Shown: piece by piece, positions 60,105 through 64,000 of the stretch
Position numbering within the stretch: the stretch's first letter is position 1
Layout of the letters: every line of letters starts with the position of its first letter
From: RPQJ01 sp963732415
GTDB lineage: Bacteria > Pseudomonadota > Gammaproteobacteria > Steroidobacterales > Steroidobacteraceae
Assembly (NCBI GenBank): GCA_963732415.1
Contig: CAVSZK010000019.1
Location: forward strand, 1-64,000
Length of the DNA: 64,000 nt
Reading direction: 5' to 3'
Made by a program: the position numbers and the translations under genes
The notes under the pieces: generated by a model
Told to the model about the DNA's origin: nothing
Seen by the model: only the letters and a program-made list of their open reading frames with translations
Databases searched by the model: none

Positions 60105-61405
60105 GTGTCACGACCCGCCATTCGACATGTCGTTGGAGTCCTGGTCGTGCTGCTGGCCGCAGCCGGCGTCGGCTTGCTGTCAGGTCACACGACGGTGCTC
60201 CTGGCTCTCGCGCTTGCAGCGTTGCTTGCATTCGAGATCCGTAACCTTCTGCGATTCGAGCGCTGGCTGCGTCGCAAGGACGTCGAGTCGCCGCCCGACA
60301 TCACCGGCCTGTGGGGCGTGGTGGTCGCAATCACCAGTCGTCTGCATCGACGCAAGCTTTTTCACGAGCAGCGTGTGACGGCTCACTGCTGCGCGAATTT
60401 CGCCGTATGGCGTCAGCCATCCCGGAAGGCGTCGTGCTGCTGACCCGTACGCGCGAGATCACCTGGCTGAATGCCGCGGCCGGCCGCTGGCTGGGGCTGG
60501 ACCGAAAGGGCGATCGCGGCATGCGGGTCGAGAACATCGTGCGCCACCCGGTCGTCGTCGCGTACCTCGAGGACCCGGATGGCCAACCGCCGCCGCGGGT
60601 GCAGATGCCGGGGCAGGACGAACGCTGGCTCGAGTTCCACCTGGTCAGGAATCCGGCTGGAGAGCAGCAGCTGCTGCTGGTGCGCGATGTGACCAGCGAG
60701 GCGCGCCTCGACGCGATGCGCAAGGACTTCGTCGCCAATGCATCGCACGAGCTGCGTTCGCCGCTCACCGTGATCGGCGGATATCTAGACGCGATGGAAG
60801 ACGACACATCGCTCGATGCGGGCTGGCACGAACCCGTGAAGGAAATGCGCCGGCAGTCGGACCGGATGCGCGGCATCGTCGAGGACCTGCTCGAGCTCTC
60901 GAGGCTCGAGGCCAGGGGCGGCCCGGCCGAGAAGAGCCCGGTGGATGTCGCCGGGCTGCTGGCTGCGCTGCGCAAGGAGGTTCTCGCCCAGCAGGAGCCG
61001 GCGCCGTCGATGGAACTCGACACGCAGGCAGACGCCTGCCTGCTCGGCTCCGAAACGGAGCTGCACTCGATCGCCTCGAACCTGGTCCGCAACGCAGTCA
61101 AATACACGCCGCCGTCCGGCAGTATCGTCGTGCGGTGGTGGGTGGACGGCCGCGGTGGTCACCTGAGCGTCAAGGACACCGGGATCGGCATCCCTGCCGA
61201 GCACCTGCCACGCCTGACCGAGCGCTTCTATCGTGTGGACGCCGGCCGTTCGCGCAAGCTCGGCGGCTCGGGACTCGGCCTGTCGATCGTCAAGCACGCG
61301 CTTCAGCGGCATGATGCCCGGCTGGAGGTCGAGAGTGTCGAAGGCAAGGGCAGCACCTTCACCTGCCACTTCCCGGCGGCAAGGGTCGGCCGGATCTCGC
61401 ACTAG
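60105..61405 (+). pseudogene. phoR: Phosphate regulon sensor kinase PhoR, one frameshift
   Basis: From the GTG at 60105: a membrane hairpin (VVGVLVVLLAAAGVGLLSG and VLLALALAALLAFEIRNLL), then the Pho-specific linker GLWGVVVAITSRLHRRKLF. Near 60.37-60.40 kb the frame changes to LLREFRRMASAIPEGVVLL. A PAS domain (ITWLNAAAGRWLG), HELRSPLTVIGGYLD with the phospho-His, NLVRNAVKYTPPSG, DTGIGIP and GGSGLGLSIV follow. All PhoR parts are present in order, about 433 residues. One base change in frame would restore it, so I take it as a sequencing indel in a functional gene, or less likely a true mutation that would lock PhoB signalling. Confidence 0.85.
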
Positions 61406-61479
61406 GCGACGGGCGCCGTTTTGCCGATCGGGCCGGGTCGTCGGCCCAGCGTCTATTCGTGGCATTCCAGCCACAACCA

Positions 61480-61513
61480 CTGACACGTCCCTGTAACACA
61501 GCGCGCCTATAAA
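61480..61513 (+). promoter_or_regulatory. Pho box and -10 of the porin gene
   Basis: CTGACAC-N4-CTGTAAC (61480-61497) are two half-sites at the 11-base PhoB period, close to the CTGTCAT consensus. TATAAA (61508-61513) follows after a gap of 10 bases, and there is no separate -35. The leader to the GTG start at 61601 is about 80 bases. Confidence 0.75.
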
Positions 61514-61600
61514 GGCGCCCATCGAATCCGCTCGTGTGTGTCAGTTGCGTTGCGGGTCGTAGTCATGTCGTTCAGTTACCACTACCGTGAGGGGACCACC

Positions 61601-63061
61601 GTGAGAAATACCCTGCTCGCCGCGGCCGTTGCCGCGACACTCGCCATGGCGTCGGCCGACGCTTCGGCAGCCACCGGCGGCACCGCGACCAAGGCGGAAA
61701 TCCAGGCCATGCAGGCGCAGATGCAGGCGCTCGCCGACCGCCTGAACAAGCTCGAGGCCGCAAACAGCGCGCTGCAGAACGAGAACTCGCAGCTCAAGGC
61801 GGTCACCGAGCAGCGTGACTCCGAGATCGACTACCTGAAGGAGCAGACCAAGACGCTGCGCCAGGAGTCGGCCGAGGCGTCCGGCGAACTCAGCAAGGTC
61901 AAGGGCGCCGACTGGGCCAGCCGCATCAAGTTCAAGGGCGACTTCCGCGTGCGGGAGGAGTACATCGCGAAGCAGCGTGTCGCGGGCAGTGCGCCCACTG
62001 TGGACAATCCGTCCACACTTTCGGTGGAGGATGCAGCCAACCAGTGGCGCACCCGGTTCCGTTTCCGGCTGGGCGCCGAGGCCAAGGTCACCGATAACTC
62101 CAAGGTCGTATTCCAGATCGCGTCCGGCGACGGCGACCCGCGCTCCACGAACCAGACCTTCACGCAGGAGTCGTCGCAGAAGGGCATCTATATCACCCAG
62201 GCGTACGCGGACTGGAAGTTCATGGATGGCGCGAACCTGCTGCTGGGCAAGCAGCCGTTGCCGTTCTGGAGGCCGGGCCAGAGCCTCTTCTGGGACGGCG
62301 ACGTCAATCCGGAAGCGCTTGCGGTCACCTTCAACCGCGGCATGTTCTTCGGCAGCGGCTACGCCTGGATGGTGCAGGAGAACTCCAACAGCAATCCGAG
62401 CAACGTCAACGTCGACCCGACGATCTTCGGCACCCAGCTGGGCCTGGTGTTCCCGTTGTTCGGTGGCGAGACCAGGGTCGCGGCGCAGTACTACAACCTG
62501 ACCAATGGCAAGGGCAATGCGCCGTTCTACAACGGCAACGCGTTTGGCAACACTACCTACAAGCGCAACCTGAACGGCTCCAGCACGGCCACGAACGTGC
62601 TGCTGTACGACTACGAGGTACTGCAGCTTTCCGGCCAGGTCGGCATGACAGTGGCCAGCATGCCATTCAGCGTCTGGGGAGACTACGCGCGGAACATGGC
62701 GTCCAACGTCGAGTACGACACCGCCTGGACACTCGGCGCGACGCTGGGCAAGGCCTCGAACGCCAAGACCTGGGAGGCCGGGGTGCTGTATGAATCGATG
62801 GACAACGATGCGATGTTCGCCCAGTTCATCGACTCCGACTTCGGTGGCGGTGTTACCGGCGTGGACGGCTGGGCATTCAAGGCTGGCTACGCGCCGGTCA
62901 AGAACGTCACGGTCAACGCGACGTACTTCCTGAACACGACCAACATCAACACTGCCGCGGTCAGTGGCAATGTCGCCAGCGGACCGTATGCGGGACCGTA
63001 CGCGGTCGGGAAGGACATGAATTACGACCGATTTCAGCTCGACGTGAACTACAAGTTCTAA
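61601..63061 (+). CDS. Putative phosphate-regulated outer-membrane porin
   Basis: About 486 residues from a GTG at 61601 with GAGGGG at ideal spacing (the frame is open from 61538). Signal peptide NTLLAAAVAATLAMASADASA. Residues about 35-100 form a coiled coil (QAMQAQMQALADRLNKLEAA), as in trimeric porins with a periplasmic stalk. The remaining ~370 residues are beta-barrel: alternating aromatic strands such as IKFKGDFRVREEYI, GIYITQAYADWKF and, at the end, RFQLDVNYKF with a terminal Phe. It belongs to the putative-porin (Porin_5-like) group rather than OprP proper. The Pho box and placement between phoR and phoU make phosphate or anion uptake likely. Confidence 0.82.
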   Translation: MRNTLLAAAVAATLAMASADASAATGGTATKAEIQAMQAQMQALADRLNKLEAANSALQNENSQLKAVTEQRDSEIDYLKEQTKTLRQESAEASGELSKVKGADWASRIKFKGDFRVREEYIAKQRVAGSAPTVDNPSTLSVEDAANQWRTRFRFRLGAEAKVTDNSKVVFQIASGDGDPRSTNQTFTQESSQKGIYITQAYADWKFMDGANLLLGKQPLPFWRPGQSLFWDGDVNPEALAVTFNRGMFFGSGYAWMVQENSNSNPSNVNVDPTIFGTQLGLVFPLFGGETRVAAQYYNLTNGKGNAPFYNGNAFGNTTYKRNLNGSSTATNVLLYDYEVLQLSGQVGMTVASMPFSVWGDYARNMASNVEYDTAWTLGATLGKASNAKTWEAGVLYESMDNDAMFAQFIDSDFGGGVTGVDGWAFKAGYAPVKNVTVNATYFLNTTNINTAAVSGNVASGPYAGPYAVGKDMNYDRFQLDVNYKF

Positions 63062-63078
63062 GGACCTGCCAGTCCACA

Positions 63079-63112
63079 GCGGCCCCGGTGCGCGAAAGTG
63101 CACCGGGGCCGC
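63079..63112 (+). terminator. Hairpin terminator after the porin gene
   Basis: A perfect 13-bp stem, GCGGCCCCGGTGC / GCACCGGGGCCGC, with an 8-base loop, 18 bases after the stop. The following AATTCTGT is only a weak T-tract, so termination may be partial or factor-assisted. Confidence 0.7.
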
Positions 63113-63158
63113 AATTCTGTGCAGACCGCGCAGCGCGGGTATACGGCGGGTATACCGC

Positions 63159-63187
63159 TTGCCCCTTGAAACCGGCTAATGTATACG
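63159..63187 (+). promoter_or_regulatory. Candidate promoter of phoU with GTATAC repeats upstream
   Basis: TTGCCC (63159-63164) and TATACG (63182-63187) have a 17-base spacer and lie 23 bases before the ATG. Immediately upstream, GGGTATAC occurs twice with an 11-base period (63137 and 63148), and GTATAC recurs at the -10. No Pho box is visible, so phoU seems to be controlled separately from the porin. Confidence 0.4.
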
Positions 63188-63209
63188 GTCGCATCTTCTG
63201 GAGGCCCGC

Positions 63210-63953
63210 ATGGAAACGTCCGACCTGTCACATCACATCATGAGCCGCTTCAATGCGGACCTGGAGGGGGTGCGGTCCTCGGTCCTGCAGATGGGCGGCA
63301 TGGTCGAGCAGCAACTGCTCGACGGCGTCAAGGCGCTCTATACGGGTGACAGCCGGCTCGGCGAGGAAGTGGTGCGCCTCGACCACAGGGTCAACTCCAT
63401 GGAAGTGGCGATAGACGAAGACTGCAGCCGCATCCTGGCGACCCGCAGTCCGACTGCATCGGACCTGCGGCTGATCGTCGCGGTCATCAAGACCATTACG
63501 GACCTCGAGCGTATCGGCGACGAAGCTGAGAAGCTCGGCCGCATCGCATCGCGCATGGCAACGCTCGAGCGGCCGACTGACCGTTACCGCGAGATCAAGC
63601 ACATCGGCGACCTGGTTGCGGACATGCTGCACGGCGCGCTCGACGCGGTGGCGCGCATGGACACCGACGCGGCGCTCGCGGTGGCCCGCAAGGACCGCAC
63701 CGTGGACGAGGAATACGAGGCGGTCCAGCGCCAGTGCATCACGTTCATGATGGAAGACCCGCGCTCGATCCGTCGCGCGCTCGACGTGCTGTTCGTCGCG
63801 CGGGCGCTGGAGCGCATCGGCGACCACGCCAAGAACATCTGCGAGTACGTGATCTACATGGTGTTCGCCAAGGACATACGACACCTGTCCATCGAAGACG
63901 TCGAGACGGAACTGGGCGCTGCGCGCAATGCCCACAAGGCCGGCCCGGGCTGA
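63210..63953 (+). CDS. phoU: Phosphate signalling protein PhoU
   Basis: 247 residues with GGAGG before the ATG. Two tandem three-helix PhoU domains: LRLIVAVIKTITDLERIGDEAEKLGRIA in the first and RALDVLFVARALERIGDHAKNICEYVIYM in the second, each with the E-R-I-G-D-(E/H)-A metal-binding motif. PhoU links the Pst transporter to PhoR and represses the regulon when phosphate is plentiful. pstSCAB, its usual partners, are not in the window. The next frame starts 3 bases after the stop. Confidence 0.96.
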   Translation: METSDLSHHIMSRFNADLEGVRSSVLQMGGMVEQQLLDGVKALYTGDSRLGEEVVRLDHRVNSMEVAIDEDCSRILATRSPTASDLRLIVAVIKTITDLERIGDEAEKLGRIASRMATLERPTDRYREIKHIGDLVADMLHGALDAVARMDTDAALAVARKDRTVDEEYEAVQRQCITFMMEDPRSIRRALDVLFVARALERIGDHAKNICEYVIYMVFAKDIRHLSIEDVETELGAARNAHKAGPG

Positions 63954-63955
63954 GC

Positions 63956-64000
63956 ATGGATCCGACCAGCATGTTTCCGCGCCTGGGTGACTCGTCGCAC
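63956..64000 (+). CDS. Start of an unidentified gene (cut by window edge)
   Basis: An ATG at 63956, two bases after the phoU stop codon, opens a frame of 15 codons to the window end (MDPTSMFPRLGDSSH). Too short to identify. The close spacing to phoU suggests co-transcription. Confidence 0.35.
   Translation, partial: MDPTSMFPRLGDSSH

Overview
The window is high-GC DNA (roughly two-thirds G+C by eye) from a Gram-negative proteobacterium, most likely a gammaproteobacterium. The evidence is a GlrK/QseG/GlrR-type locus, TypA, PurU, SrkA, YoaA/DinG-type helicase, TsaB, PhoB/PhoR/PhoU, outer-membrane lipoproteins with lipoboxes, a phasin, and two PEP-CTERM proteins that imply an exosortase elsewhere in the genome. 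I cannot name a genus. No rRNA, tRNA or CRISPR array was seen.

Bases 1-29.8 kb form a large exopolysaccharide (EPS) locus. It holds five glycosyltransferases of GT4/group-1 type, an O-antigen ligase/polymerase-like protein, a Wzx-type flippase, two NodB-type deacetylases, five sulfotransferases, a DegT-type aminotransferase, a CapK/PaaK-like adenylating enzyme, a low-molecular-weight tyrosine phosphatase, a secreted jelly-roll protein, and an unusual set of ATP-dependent amide/ligase-type enzymes: two asparagine-synthase homologues without the N-terminal catalytic Cys, two ATP-grasp proteins, a PP-loop ATPase, a GNAT/CelD-like protein and a FemAB-like protein of the kind associated with PEP-CTERM systems. 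The inferred product is a sulfated, partly deacetylated and possibly amide-decorated EPS. A stretch of clearly lower GC (about 9.8-15.6 kb) looks acquired. From 15.5 to 25.8 kb seven genes are interrupted by many small frameshifts, some in G-runs, which look more like assembly indels than true decay.

Bases 29.8-37.3 kb carry two PEP-CTERM genes, each with a sigma-54-like -24/-12 element of nearly the same sequence, a convergent pair of secreted FN3-domain proteins, and a glrK-qseG-glrR-like cluster whose GlrR has lost the GAFTGA loop. Bases 37.3-58.6 kb are housekeeping and signalling genes: srkA, galE, a lipoprotein metalloprotease, typA, purU, a PAS/GAF/GGDEF/EAL protein, N-formylglutamate amidohydrolase, ybdK, dusA, a cyclase-FHA fusion, pckG, a phasin and a dinG/yoaA helicase. 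They are interspersed with at least 12 copies (seven loci) of a palindrome centred on GGTGCCTGGCACC. One REP-associated tyrosine transposase (RAYT) gene sits between two of these loci, and most palindromes abut or form the stop codons of neighbouring genes. A second, unrelated repeat family (GGGGACATTCTCC) is also present.

Bases 58.6-64 kb contain tsaB and a phosphate-starvation locus: phoB, phoR (frameshifted), a porin and phoU. Matching Pho boxes lie in front of phoB and the porin gene.
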